The notes beneath the pieces are model-generated. The model ran no database searches. It was not told where the DNA came from and worked only from the letters and a program-made list of their open reading frames with translations. From NCBI RefSeq assembly GCF_040412425.1, contig NC_089743.1, positions 89,331,971 through 89,395,970 on the forward strand: 64,000 nt of DNA, in the 5' to 3' direction. A program made the position numbers and the translations under genes. Position 1 is the first letter of the stretch. Each line of letters opens with the position of its first letter. Source of the stretch: Macrobrachium rosenbergii (Eukaryota; Arthropoda; Malacostraca; Decapoda; Palaemonidae). Of the stretch, positions 32,164 to 48,591 are shown piece after piece.

Positions 32164-34709
32164 GTTGGGGGGGTGGCCAGGGTAGTGTGTTTGTGTTTTA
32201 TTTAAAATTATGTTTTTGTATATCTGTGTAATGTGTGTGTATGTATGTAGCCTATGTGAGTGTGAATGCAGAGAAACATACGTTTGAATAACTGCAAGTA
32301 AGAACTATGTCCATCACTATATTCAAGAAAAGTAAAAGCATATTTCGGGGTACAGTTAACTTTCCCCATTCGATATACAAATGCTATACTATATATACTT
32401 CAAATGTCCGAGCGAATCATATGCCAAAGATAGAGCAACAAATTGAAGAAAATCCATTTTCATTTATTTACAACTGAAAAAGCCCGAAAACTTGTACACA
32501 TGATATTTACGTTTTTTTTTCTTGTGAGAAAGACTACAAAATCAATGAGAGCTTTGTTTTGGATCAAGTTTTAAAAACATTAAGTCTTGCATAGACTCGA
32601 ACCAAATCGTATCATAAAGAGAAAATGTCCAAAAATGCATATAGAAAATTTACCAGAACAAGACATGTGGCAGTTTTCTGGGTTGATAAACAAAGGATTT
32701 TTGGGAAAAAGAGAGAGAAAGTTTAAGGGATTAAGAAACTGCAGAAATGATTTAGGGTTGCTTCTAAGCCTAGTTTCTGGTAGTATTTCAAAAGAGTTTT
32801 TCTATATAAGTTGCAGGGCTGCTCTCAACCAATCCACTAACTTGATAGTATAGACCCCAGCAAGTGAGTCTCACAAATCCATCTGCCTCGTCGAAGCCGC
32901 TGTCAGATTTAGTAAAAACGAGGTGTGAAAAATAGTGATTTATTCATGAATGCTCACTTACATTTCAGGTCGATGTGGAGGAGCGTGCATAAATTTTAGG
33001 AGGTCAAAATTGATTTATGTCCTCTCAAAGCGACGTGGCATTCTGTTTTTCAGTTTTTTTTTTCAGTCGTTGTTCCTTTGAGTTTGGTCGTTGGAAGGTT
33101 ACTATGCCGAGGGATCGAGACCCGGCAGTACCGATCCATTTATCACTTATAATTCCCCTTCGGCGATAATTCCCCAGCGGGGATATTCCCTATTCCCTTG
33201 CCATCTCTTTGCCAGGTATACTTGGTCTTCGTTCCTCCAGAATGAAACAGAATGGGTATTCCTTTGAAGAGGGCATGTAACTTGAGCTTTCTGCCTCTTG
33301 TGCAGGTACTGTTTTGGTCGTTGCTCTTTCTGCTGAGAGAGAATCTTTCTTCATCTTAAGTTGGCTTGTCTGGCAAAATGCGACCTTCATTCCCCATGAA
33401 AGCTAGCAGTCCAGATTGTTTAGTTTTATAATGCTTTCTTACCCTTTACTTTCACAGTGCACAACTCTCACCTTGCTTTTGTTTTTCTTGTCTTTTGTGA
33501 ATCCTGATTTGTGCCACCCTAATGACCAGACCTTCCCTATAATTAGTGTAATAACACTACCCAAATAGCAATCCTAACGTCAACATCTGGTAGGACAAGG
33601 GCCAGTGTGGCTTGTAGAGGCTAGTGGCAGCTTCATGCCACATATGTTGCGTAAACAGTTCGCCTCTTTAGCTTCCACCTTGTTCCTGGCTTACAAAAAT
33701 ACTGCTTAAAAGTAATGTTGGTATCCTTGTGAAATGGAGAATTGCTCACCTGTTGCTCAAGAAATGCTGAACTACTTTTGGCCTGACAGAGTGAAAGCCA
33801 CTTTTCTACTGATGGGTCAAGTGCATCCCCTTGCAGTAGACACTCCTCTCATGACTTTCTTATCGGCATTGCATCGCCATCAGTTTTATTATAAGCTTTT
33901 CTGGGTTTAATATATGCCAAATATGACCCAGCTGTTTCCATTTCCATATAAATAGTGAAACGTTTCAAACTGTTGATCAACGTGCTCTTCCTTGTTATAA
34001 ACCAACACTGCTCTTCCCCTGTTAGCCATCCTGCTTTCTTTTTTCTTTTCCCTCAATCAAAATCCTACCACACACCTTCCTTACATGCCAAAGAATGTTT
34101 TGCCGAGTGAGAGGAAAAGAGGAAAATTAAGAAAAGGTTACTTTAGTAACTTTGTTGTTGTGGGAGGTATGGACGAGGGGGGGGAGAGGGAAGCTACATG
34201 ATACACGTACGGCAAATGCTGTGACAAACAGCAAATGCTGTGACAGACAGCAAATAAGATATGACTGCAAATTGTAAAGTATCTGCTTGTGCGAAGTAGG
34301 CAGCTGGGAAGTGGGCTTAGGCACCCTTGGGGTTAGGGGTGGGGGGAGGGGGAAGGGATGGCGAGGGGTGAGGTGCAGAACGTATGACGTGATGTCTCAG
34401 CCATTCACAAAATGCTCCGTCCTGTGTCTGGCTTGGTGAAAATACGGTACCATAAAAGCATTACGCTTTTTTAAATCTTGTTAAAAGCTTTGGAACATTT
34501 AGGGGATTTGTTGTGTGATTCCTCGTTTTATCGCCAAGCAGTTAAAGACGTTTAATGGGAAGATTTAAGTTTTACGAACCGATGTACAGTTTCAAAGGAT
34601 TACAAAAATAGGACGCTTGCAAGTCCTGGGATTGCACCTAAGTCTTTGTTGTGATCCTTCATACTACTGTTCGGTTGAAGCTGAGAAGGAGATTAGGTGT
34701 CCCGGATGG

Positions 34710-34710
<1 letters not shown>
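32163..34710. other. non-coding stretch, no gene recognised
   Basis: About 2.5 kb of AT-rich sequence. An acceptor-like site ending at 32969 (acttacatttcag) is followed by seven codons and a stop. The open frame at 32587-32853 has no recognisable product. G-rich runs occur at 34178-34190 and 34340-34353. Nothing else was identified. Confidence 0.45.

Positions 34711-34768
<58 letters not shown>
34711..34768. repeat. (GA)n microsatellite
   Basis: Pure GA tract. Confidence 0.95.
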
Positions 34769-34770
<2 letters not shown>

Positions 34771-36335
34771 GTTATAAAGACGGTTTCAGGCATCGCAGGA
34801 CAAATCCAAAGGTGACGTCAGATTTGGGAATCTGCAAGGGTGGCTGGCGCCAAACGTTATTCTCTTGTTGACGAGTCACTGCGACATTCCTTGAACAAGA
34901 ACGACGAGTCGCCTTTTGTCAAAGAAGACCTTATCTTTATCAGTTCCCGTATATATACAGAGATATGCGAATCGCCGCTAAATGAAGGAGAAGTGGTATG
35001 CGATATCGTCAAATTTATGGTTGGAGGTTTGTTAGTGCGGAGAGCGTAGGTGGGTGGGTGGCTGCCAGGTTGCCTTCTCTCGTAATACTTTTTATTTTTT
35101 CTCATTTTTTCTTGTTAGTTTCGTGTTCCGGTTTGTGTTTCGGACTAGACAACAGGCACTTTGGTGGAATTTTTAAATGTTAAGTAGATCGTTGCTCAGT
35201 TTCTGTATATCAGGTGCAGTTTTATGCGAAATAATGAATTTTTGAGGATATACTTCGGAATATCTCGTTGAAGTTCCCCGTGAATGAGGAATTGTTTTGA
35301 CTCTTACCATACACAACGTCCGCTTGTATGCAGTCATTCGGAATGCGCCACATCTACTTACCCCATAAACCTTTTTTTTTGTTTCAAGTCCCACGAAATG
35401 TGAAAATGACGATGGTGTCAGTTTATGACTTTTCTTATCGAAGTTTTCCATCTTCCCATCTTTTCTGGGGCCTCTGCCATTCCATCCTAAAGTGCCTCGT
35501 GCCCTTTACCAAACATTTCATATCCCAAGCAGTGCCGGTAATGTATGGCTTTATCTTTGCCAGTGACGGCCTTGATAGCGGGGCCGTCGGTGCAGTCTAT
35601 AGGATTGTTTTGTCATACGTCAAAGAAGGTGATAAGTTCACCTTTGGCAAATTTATTCACACGGGACATGAGCATATCTTGCTGTAGTGGTTGCTGTTGT
35701 TTTCTTCGGCCTGCGAAAAACAGTGTTAGAATGTGGTGATGTTTTGACTCACTATGTGTTTCCGTGTTCATAAAATATTTCTAGAGCACACGGTGGGATC
35801 TGTAGCATATGCAGATTGTTCATTTTTCGTGGATAATAGAAACTCCACTGTTTGTCTCTCTGTAAACAAACAAAACGAAATTCCTCAAGAACAAACGAGC
35901 GAATTTTGATGAAATATGAGAAAAACATTTGTTGGGCAAACTCTCCAGATGAATGATTTAGCATTGATTAAGAATTGGCAGTGAATCTGTACAATGTGTC
36001 CGTGTTTTCACAAAATATCTTGAGAACAAATAAACTCATTTCGAGGGTATTTGATGAAAGGGTTCATTGGTTAACCTGATACGGTTATTGAATTTTATAG
36101 ATCAGTGAAATTTTTCGGATTTGTTGCCAGGGAAAATGTCATTTCTTTGCTTGTGGTTTGCGCAATAAAAACATTGCTGAAATAGTGTGCCAAATTGATG
36201 TCCAAAAATTAAGAAGAAAACCTGACAGGATTTGGTGAAAGGATGGATATGGAAAATACGTGTTAAGATTAATATTTATATTATTTTGAGCAAAAAGAAA
36301 AATAATCAGTGTCATAAACTATGACTTTGATACTT
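34769..36335. other. non-coding stretch, no gene recognised
   Basis: Several open frames of 60-120 codons overlap on both strands (for example 35328-35687 +). None has a motif or splice signals I can support. Composition is slightly less AT-rich around 35430-35690. Confidence 0.4.
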
Positions 36336-36636
36336 TATTGGAAATTTTTCCCTTGAAATAATCGCTATTGGAAATCTTTGCCTTGAAATAATCGGTATTG
36401 GAAATCTTTCCCGTGAAATAATCGCTATTGGAAATCTTTCCCTTGAAATAATCGCTATTGGAAATCTTTCCCTTGAAATAATCGCTATTGGAAATCTTTC
36501 CCTTGAAATAATCGCTATTGGAAATCTTTCCCTTGAAATAATCGCTATTGGAAATCTCTCCCTTGAAATAATCGCTATTGGAAATCTTTCCCTTGAAATA
36601 ATCGCTATTGGAAATCTTTCCCTTGAAATAATCGCT
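36336..36636. repeat. 30-bp minisatellite, about 10 copies
   Basis: The unit attggaaatctttcccttga followed by aataatcgct is repeated about ten times with only a few substitutions, so the array is young or homogenised. The period is ten codons, so the antisense strand stays open and reads a decapeptide (NSDYFKGKIS) for 117 codons. The sequence is unrelated to the 30-bp array at 5.2-6.3 kb. Confidence 0.95.
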
Positions 36637-37032
36637 TTTAACAGTAAAACAATTACCTACACACGTGAGCACGGTATGTAAACATTCATAGCATATTTAT
36701 TTGTGCTTGCATAAACCATAATGAGATTTTCCTTCATTTGCTTGTTTGATGAATGCGACCTCGATGCTTGGCTGGGGAAAATTGCCGTTCTTGCTGCGCA
36801 GTGACTCATCAAAGACTTGACTGTGCTATGTGCATTTACCTGCAGTTGTCACGAGATTCCTCAAGTGGTCCAGTGGTGATTCAGCGTAGAGTGCGCACAT
36901 GGTCTTTCGGTATTCGACTGCCGACTGTCTGAACGTTGATCAGTTCACGCTTTTAACGCGTTTGTAAATGTCTGCAGATCGAGGAGCGAAGGAGGCGTTG
37001 ATTGAAGTTTTGTTTGTGGATTCGAGTGCAAG

Positions 37033-37038
<6 letters not shown>

Positions 37039-37094
<56 letters not shown>
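37039..37094. repeat. (GA)n microsatellite
   Basis: Pure GA tract. Confidence 0.95.
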
Positions 37095-37098
<4 letters not shown>

Positions 37099-37496
37099 GG
37101 TCTCAGGGAAAGAACCAGTGCTGAGAAATCTGATAGTGATATATTTAGAGAATGTAACTAAATTATTTACACTTATTAACACGAACACTCAGTTTCTAAC
37201 AAGACCACACCTACAATATACATACTTACACATTCGTTCACACTTGACCGAATTATAGAAGAGCACTCAAAATTCGCAGCACTTTTACAAACGTCATTTC
37301 CCACCATCGGTACCGCGTTTAGCTTCCAGTGAAATTTACAGATGACGTTGTGTAATTAAAATAACCTGAACTAGTGATTGCTGAAGATCTTGTGCTCTTC
37401 GCTTGTAGCTGGGAATCTTACACGTCTTGTGGTTTCTTTATTTACTGGTAATCCTATATCGGTCAGCATGTTCTGAGTTTGATGTGAATGGAAGTA

Positions 37497-37498
<2 letters not shown>

Positions 37499-37584
<86 letters not shown>

Positions 37585-37608
37585 GATATATATGTATATA
37601 TACTTATG

Positions 37609-37680
<72 letters not shown>
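37499..37680. repeat. (TA)n microsatellites with short interruption
   Basis: Two TA tracts (to about 37577, and 37613-37680) separated by TA-rich variants. The second directly abuts the half-foldback at 37681-37771. Confidence 0.95.
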
Positions 37681-37683
<3 letters not shown>

Positions 37684-37766
37684 TATTATCACTTTTGTAT
37701 GTGATTCGAAACCAGTTAGGACCTACACTCCGTTTCTTATTTTTCACCTGTGGTAATGTGGGATAC

Positions 37767-37771
<5 letters not shown>
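37681..37771 (+). mobile_element. half-copy of foldback family B (cacctgtggtaatgtg)
   Basis: gattcgaaacca, then aggacctacactccgt, then tttttcacctgtggtaatgtg match one half of the foldback at 46688-46840, including its terminal arm. It is flanked on both sides by TA repeats. The other arm is absent. Confidence 0.7.
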
Positions 37772-37803
<32 letters not shown>

Positions 37804-37837
37804 GGTATATATGTATGGTAATTGCACGGGGACATTA

Positions 37838-37953
37838 AATTAATAAATATTTTTAAATTATGATTGTTTTACGATATTGTTCATTACTATAAAGTAATTA
37901 ATAAATATTTTTAAATTATAATTGTTTTATATTGTTCATTACTATAAAGTTTA
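37838..37953. repeat. ~58-bp tandem duplication
   Basis: aattaataaatatttttaaa to gttcattactataaagt is present twice in tandem with a small deletion in the second copy. Confidence 0.85.
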
Positions 37954-37958
37954 GTCGT

Positions 37959-38964
<1,006 letters not shown>

Positions 38965-39015
<51 letters not shown>
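38965..39015. repeat. (GA)n microsatellite
   Basis: Pure GA tract. Confidence 0.95.
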
Positions 39016-39018
<3 letters not shown>

Positions 39019-39981
39019 GGGTCTTAAACGTCTGCACGGCCGGTATTGTGTGTGGTGGTGTAGAGTGGTCGTGTTGTGCTGTTTAAGCTCGCTGCTGGTG
39101 AGGAGAGAGAGGTGGCGTTCTCCAGGGTCATACTCTGAACCCCTGGATTATTTTTTTAATTTACACTGAGATACATTCAGTATATTCGTGTGCCTTGCGT
39201 AAGCTTCAAGGTGTGTCATTCGTTCTGTGATGCGTTAAATGTTATCCGTACAGCCAAGATGTGACGTTGGAAAGAACGACATAGAGAGTCCGAGTTCAGC
39301 AGAGTCGAATTCTGAAGCCCTTGCATCGCATTTTTTCAAGTTTCCGTTGGAATACATTTGGAATATGTTCCATGCATTCATGTACTGTGCATGAGCTTTC
39401 GTGGTGTTTCCTGAGATTTTAACTGTGCAGTGAGGAAGTGGAGTTGTGATGGTGTGCAAAAAGTTTTAACGAGTTGTGTACACTGTTAAGAGCGGAACGT
39501 CCAGCTGATGTCAGGCAGTAGTCTTAGCTTAGTTTATTTAATGAGTTGGTATCTTTGGATGTGCATCATCGACGAAGGCGTGTGAAGAATTTATAGAGAC
39601 AAAAGTTTCCCTTTTCATTTAGAAGCCAAACATTTCACTTATTTCTAGTGGGTCATGTTGAAAATATAATTAGCTAACAATTAATTAGTTGTGTGAATTT
39701 AACGGTTAATAAAGGGGCCATGAATGGCCTTGTTGGGCATCGTAAAGAGTGTTAATAAAACGTGCGTTCGTGCGTTAGTCCTTCACTGGATTTAGTAAAC
39801 GGTACTTGTGCAGGAACAGGAAAATGATGCGTCTGTGCTTGCAAGCAGAGTTAAAATCCCCCAAGGGCTTCTCTGTTTATATCAGGTGGTGTCATAATCC
39901 CCTATGAAATAGACTTTGTTTAGAACACTTGTGGGTCTGTGGGACCCTTTACGGTGTTGCTACTCTCAGAATTTTATTAAA

Positions 39982-39986
<5 letters not shown>
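39016..39986. other. non-coding stretch, no gene recognised
   Basis: Nothing identified. Confidence 0.5.

Positions 39987-40041
<55 letters not shown>
39987..40041. repeat. (GA)n microsatellite
   Basis: Pure GA tract. Confidence 0.95.
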
Positions 40042-40043
<2 letters not shown>

Positions 40044-40451
40044 CATTGCGTTGATGTTCACTTGTTTTATTTTGTTTGTTTCGAGAGAGTACAGTTATCA
40101 TGCTGGATTTTTATTAAAGAAACGACGTATATGGCGTTGTTGGAATAACGCCAAATCATTCTTTCAATAAATCAATAAAAGATGAGATGGGAGGTGTTTC
40201 GACGTTGGTACGAGTCCTATACAGCCAGTCATTGGCGTTCTTCGCCTTGTATTTTTCTTCACACGTTCATTTTATATTTTTTGGTCATTTTGTTTTTCCT
40301 CTTCAGATGTAGTGAAATGGTTTTCTTGTATAGGATGATTCTGATGACACACATATTAGTTTTTCACGTACAATGTTGTTTGAGAACTGATGAGTTGTAT
40401 TGTTTCCCATTATGGAAAGCAAATTAAGTGTAATAGAAATCCGATATGAAA

Positions 40452-40454
<3 letters not shown>

Positions 40455-40514
<60 letters not shown>
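40455..40514. repeat. (CT)n microsatellite
   Basis: Pure CT tract, about 410 bases downstream of the GA tract at 39987-40041. The two are inverted relative to each other. Confidence 0.95.
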
Positions 40515-40518
<4 letters not shown>

Positions 40519-40974
40519 AGTAATCCTCAGGTTTTTTTGAGGACCAGTAATAAATTTGGATATTAATTGTGTGTTGTAGAGTATTCGTTATGCTTTCTAG
40601 AAGGAGTCATTTATTAACAGTGTGCATTGTTGAAGGCACTGTCATCTTAATTGTTACATCATGTTGATTTGAGTTAAGAATGGAACAAGTGATAATTCTG
40701 CACTAAGAAAACAAAATCATACACTCCTATATACATAATCCAAAAACATACACACACATACACAAGAGACGAGAGTCTAATTTCACAATGGGGGTACAAA
40801 TTGTGCCAATTTCCAGAAAATTTGACTGTGACCATTGATACCAGCAGTGAATTACGTATCTAGTGGTTAGCTGACTGTGGTTTGCAGCCAGGATGGAAAA
40901 GGGCTTGGGGCTAACAAACTCATCCCAGGGAACTTGATGATAAACTATGAGGCTTTCCTGAGACATCGCCTCAG

Positions 40975-40975
<1 letters not shown>

Positions 40976-41065
<90 letters not shown>

Positions 41066-41110
41066 CTATATATATAAATATATATATTACTTATATTTTA
41101 TATATTATAT
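40976..41110. repeat. (TA)n microsatellite with degenerate TA-rich tail
   Basis: Pure TA at 40976-41057, then interrupted TA-rich sequence. Confidence 0.93.
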
Positions 41111-41345
41111 TTTAGGACGAGGAACAACAAAAATAAACTTGTTTTTCCTTATTTAGACGTTTTGGCACTTCATATTACTGTTATAAAAAAAGTTGAAAAT
41201 AATTACAAAGACATCGAAATAGCAGAAAAATCTCAAAAATACAAATGAGATCATAAACTCTATAAAGTAATTAGCTTAAAAATGAACTGGCTTCAGTGTT
41301 TAAGGATAGCTTCTACGAAAAGTGGCTGCAAATAGAGAGGATTCA

Positions 41346-41348
<3 letters not shown>

Positions 41349-41410
<62 letters not shown>
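41349..41410. repeat. (AAT)n microsatellite
   Basis: Pure trinucleotide tract. Confidence 0.95.
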
Positions 41411-41765
41411 TTCTTTATTTCAACATCCAGAAATGTTTCAGAACTTAGGATTTTAGAACTGAAACAAATTAGACTGAAGCAGTCATCCTTAAACCCTGTG
41501 AACAGTTCAAAATGTAATTATGCTTTTCGTGGCATTTTGAAAGGAGGCATGTTTAGGATGTGAGATTTCATTTGTATTTGTTTCATGTGATTTTGCTTTA
41601 TTTTAATCTTTTTGTTCATTTCAAGTTTTTTCAGTGACACTATTGGAGTGTCAGAATGTGTAAATAACGAATTAAAAATAGGCTTTCATCGATTCTCGCC
41701 TTGAAATTTATATATAATTCCAAAATCTATACTACTGTAGTTACGACTATGTAAGCTACATATTT

Positions 41766-43716
<1,951 letters not shown>

Positions 43717-43796
<80 letters not shown>
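43717..43796. repeat. (CT)n microsatellite
   Basis: Pure CT tract of about 80 bases, the longest dinucleotide CT/GA tract in the window. Confidence 0.95.
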
Positions 43797-43799
<3 letters not shown>

Positions 43800-44294
43800 G
43801 CCTTTTAACTGATCTCTGCCATATGTCATTTGTTGCATAATTCTATGGAAATTTGTTCTTAATGTTTTCGTTTTATTTACAGATTTTCTATTTGAATCGT
43901 AACTGTTATTCCAGTGACTGTTTTCATCTAGTTTAATTAAAAAAAAAAAGTTCAAGAAATTTTACTTTCCTTGTAGTGAGAATTCCAGTTATCCTTCTAT
44001 TTATTATTTCTCTCCTTTTCTAACGGTAGACCATTTAGGTTCTTTTCTTTTTTTGTTATGTCTTACCTTCTTTTTCGTAAAAAAAATAGCGAAGTGATGA
44101 TTAGATAATTTTCCTTCTCTTAGCATCCTTTGAAATTTTTTTTAGCAGCATTGCATGCTTATTTATCCTAAAATTTACTTTAGATGTTGAATGTAAAACT
44201 CATGTTATCATAATTTTGTATTTAGATGCTTTGGAAGTTGCTAAATAGGTCCTTATCTTACGCAGTTTTTCATTCACTCGTCCATTCATGATAT

Positions 44295-44429
44295 TGAGTA
44301 AAAAAGCCACAATAATGTAATTGGTAAACTGTATTTTTCAAGATACAAAAAAATACAAAAAAGTTTATCAATTACCTTATTGTGGTTTTTTACTCATTAT
44401 TTTCGATCACAATATAGTGATGCACCACA
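44295..44429. mobile_element. foldback element, family C, inverted copy
   Basis: The left arm (44295-44338, tgagtaaaaaagccacaata onward) pairs with the right arm (about 44349-44397). It is followed by ttttcgatcacaatatagtg and atgcaccaca, the reverse complement of the head of the copy at 27078-27209. This copy is not inside a TA tract, so TA linkage is not universal for this family. Confidence 0.8.
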
Positions 44430-44928
44430 GATTCGTGATGTTGTGAAATTACTTAGCCTATAGATATTTTACGTAATATCTGCTTGAGATGTGAATATGA
44501 GTTGTGTATGGAAGAGCTGGACTGTGGGACTAAAAATATAATTTTTTATGCAGCTGGTTTTAAAAATTCCCCCCGTAAGTCGCAGAAGGATATTTTTTAA
44601 AAGAACGCATTGTGAATTTTTCAACTGTGGTGGAATTAAGTATAATGGAGACTATGCTTCCTCGATTACTATTTGTGTACGGCCATTACAGGTTGTAATT
44701 AATTTCCTAAGCTGAATGGAGATAGTATGAATGGGATGTTCATGACCTTCACTTTCTTTGCGTTCATCAAAGAATAAATTGTTATTGTTTATAGTTCATG
44801 ATCTATTTATTAATTTAATCAGTTATGAAAAAATGATTTGAGATTTAAGGATAATGTTTTAATTTACTTCTGGATTTTACGGTATTTATTTTATTATTTT
44901 GTTCTCAGAATGCTTCTAGTGGTGGTTG

Positions 44929-45135
44929 TCCAATGAAGAATTAGAGGAATTTATTTCTGGTGATAGAAATTCATTTCTCGTCATAATGTGGTTCGGATTC
45001 CACAATAAGCTGTAGGTCCCTTGCTAGGTAACCAGTTGGTTCTCAGCCACGTAAAATATATCTGATCCTTCAGGCCAGCCCTAGGATATCTTTTATTCAG
45101 CTCAGTGGTCTGATTAAACTAAGATATAACTTAAC
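44929..45135 (+). mobile_element. tRNA-derived SINE, 5'-truncated
   Basis: Starts at the body (ccaatgaagaattagagga), lacks the tRNA-like head, and runs to the tail (aagatataacttaac). Compared with 50529-50805, one base is missing in gtcccttgctaggtaac and there are several substitutions. Confidence 0.85.
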
Positions 45136-46550
45136 TTGTAATGGGGGTTGCCCACTTGCCAATAAGTATTTGATAAGTAGTCGTTGTCAAAAGGACACAC
45201 CTGCTTCAGTATATCCATTGATGAAATATTCGATGCCTTGCGTTAGATTAAGCTCGACAAAAAATATATAAAAAAAGATGTACAGTAGATTTTCTAGTAA
45301 CTGATTGATTGATCTGTGTAAATACATAAGCTTCATAGGATTGCCCACTTCAGTGACTGTCTCGTTCCCTGTGCTACAAGATTCGGAATACACTTCCTGC
45401 CTCTGGTTTTCCTGACTGAGAATTTTTCTTTTTTAAAAGGCGGTTAAGCCCAGCCCTTTTATCCGTGATTTTCCTATTTTTTTTTTTATCTCCGGACCTG
45501 GATTAGGATGGGACATTAAGTTGCCTGCCTCATCGGCCTTTGGTTTTAAAAGAAAGGCGTCAGAGTGACAATGGTCAATGGCATTTGATGGCATTTCAAG
45601 TTAATACCTTATTGTGTCGTTCTGATTTTGATATAAAGGTTTAAGAAAGCATAGAGGGTAACGAAGAAGTAGCCTGACTCATAATCCGTTACAAATGAAT
45701 TTATGGGAAATACAATTCTCGATCGATTTCAACAAACAAAATATTTTCAGGGTTTTTGCAGATGCCTTGGTTGTTTTTCGCCGATTTCTTTGTTTAATCG
45801 GATGAAATGATTGAATATTTATGTTGTCATGATGATTGAATATTTATGTTGTCATGTTTTTGTTATTGTTTTGAGTTTTGTATCTAGAATGCTGTAACGC
45901 AGCGATTTAAATTCGTGGTGTTTATGAAGTCTTTACAGACCTAATGCTTTCCCTGTTGTCAAACTGAATCCTTTTTCTTTCATTTACTTTTATTCTTGTT
46001 TTCTTCCGGCCTGGGCTAGAAAAGTGAATGAGGATGCCCATCCCATCGGTCGTTGCTCCTAAAAATCATTGAAGGTTCGCGCAAGTTGACAAGATGAAGT
46101 TGATATCAAATAGTTCTTTTTTAAAAGGAAAAATCCTCATGACTGAAATATTATATTTCTAGATTATATTTTGTAAGCGACGTGGCTAAAAGCCCTAATT
46201 TAGAGAGAAGGTGCAGTGAACTCCCCCCCACCCCCCGGGGGCGCCTCCCTCGCCCACTCTGTGGGTGGAACTTGTAGATGTTACTGCCGTGTCCCTTTCC
46301 CGTATTTGGATGTCGATAATTTTTTTGCCTTTCGTTAATGGACAGGTGGGTTAACTTTGCCTCCTTTACCGCTGTGCCTTTGCTCTTGTGTTATCTTGAG
46401 TAAGTTTTTTTCTGGCAGGTGATGTGTACGATAATCTCTGTACAGATTACTAGTATTTATTCTCTGTACTTGTACAGAACATGTAACGAAAACTCTCGTT
46501 TCTACTATGATGCATGTTTTTTCTTTGACATATGTGCATGTTTATGTAAA
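45136..46550. other. non-coding stretch, no gene recognised
   Basis: Includes an exact short duplication (atgattgaatatttatgttg twice, about 45830-45875) and a C-rich then G-rich run at 46223-46241. No gene identified. Confidence 0.45.
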
Positions 46551-46687
46551 TATATGTATATATTTATGTTATATATGTATACAGTATATATATGTATATA
46601 ACCTACATGTATATACAGTATATACATATACATATATATATACGTATATGTATGATGATTATAACCACTTTTAGACGTGATTCATTT

Positions 46688-46840
46688 ATCACACATTACC
46701 ACAGGTGAAAAAGAAGAGACGGGGTGTAGGTCCTGACCGGTTTCGACTTATTTTCAATCCATTGACGAAGGAGTGATACAGAGTATTAGAAGTCACAAAT
46801 ACACCCCGTCTCTTATTTTTCACCTGTGGTAATGTGTGAT
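46688..46840. mobile_element. foldback element, family B, 41-bp terminal inverted repeats
   Basis: Terminal arms 46688-46728 and 46800-46840 are reverse complements with a single mismatch in 41 bases. The 71-base interior includes accggtttcgac, tccattgacgaagg and ttagaagtc. TA-rich sequence precedes it and a very long TA tract follows within about 20 bases. No coding capacity. A half-copy is at 37681-37771. Confidence 0.85.
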
Positions 46841-46855
46841 ATATATGTGTATATA

Positions 46856-47639
<784 letters not shown>

Positions 47640-47890
47640 TTCATATAATATGAAGAAAGATGAATACTCCTCATGAGGACTTTTACTGTACCTCCTTTCA
47701 TATTCTCTTTCTCCCATCTTCCTTTCCACCCTCTCCTAACAATTGATTCATAGTGCAACTGTGAGGTTTGCCTCCTGTTGCACCTCTCAGACCTTTTTAC
47801 TGCCAGTTTCCGTTTCAGCGCTGAGTGACCTCGTAGGTCCCAGCACTTGGCCTTTGACCTAACCCTATATTCTATTCTACTCCTCATGAG
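47640..47890 (-). mobile_element. interspersed repeat of decapod type (ctgggacctacgaggtcact family)
   Basis: On the - strand the order is aaggccaagtgctgggacct, tcagcgctgaaacggaaac, ggcagtaaaaagg, gcactatgaatcaattgtta and aggagggtggaaagg. From memory this resembles a dispersed element in decapod genomes; I could not check. The open antisense frame reads through it but looks like translated repeat and not a gene. Confidence 0.55.
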
Positions 47891-48354
47891 GCGATCTTTT
47901 CCAGGAATATGACTTCAGTTCAGAGTAATCTTTATTGCTAGAACTGAGAACTTCCAAAGTTCCTTGACCTCTCAGTGAATGTTGGTGTAAGTAAAGGGGT
48001 AACGACTATTCACTATATATTCCTTGGCAGAACTGAATTAGGGTATCGGTAATACCCCATATTAGGGAATCGGAATGTTGACCGTAGGCTTTGAAAGACA
48101 TGTGGAAAGGAGAGAGTAATATTGTTACTCGGTAAAAGAAGCAAAGTGTATTTCTAATCGAGGAAAAGGAAGATGTTGATTTATGTTTAAAGGGATAAGA
48201 TTATGGTATTCGTAATAGGCCACATAGATATTTTTCTCTTTCATAAGGTAATTATACAAGTAGGTCCTTTGAGAATGTGTATAATGCAGACGATGAGCTG
48301 ATTATTCTCAGATTCGATAACAAGACTAGCGTCCTTCCTTCGTCAAAAGTTGTA

Positions 48355-48358
<4 letters not shown>

Positions 48359-48435
<77 letters not shown>
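48359..48435. repeat. (TA)n microsatellite
   Basis: Pure TA tract. Confidence 0.95.
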
Positions 48436-48437
<2 letters not shown>

Positions 48438-48591
48438 GTTATTCACTCAGAAGGGATAACTCGAGTGAAATGCTGTCAACTGGGTCATTGCTGAGTCGGG
48501 AAGCTGGCGAAAACACGCTGGTATGCAAGCAGTTAGCTTGCCCAGGTAATTCCCTGGGTGCAGTTGCCCTCAGGTTCCAACTTCTTTTATT

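Noticed and set aside
36319..36672. Antisense repeat protein (NSDYFKGKIS)
   Set aside because: Same artefact from a 30-bp tandem array.
46741..46800. Hammerhead ribozyme inside foldback B
   Set aside because: GAAAC-like and CTGANGA-like words can be imagined, but I could not place all the conserved core positions in the right order with three stems.
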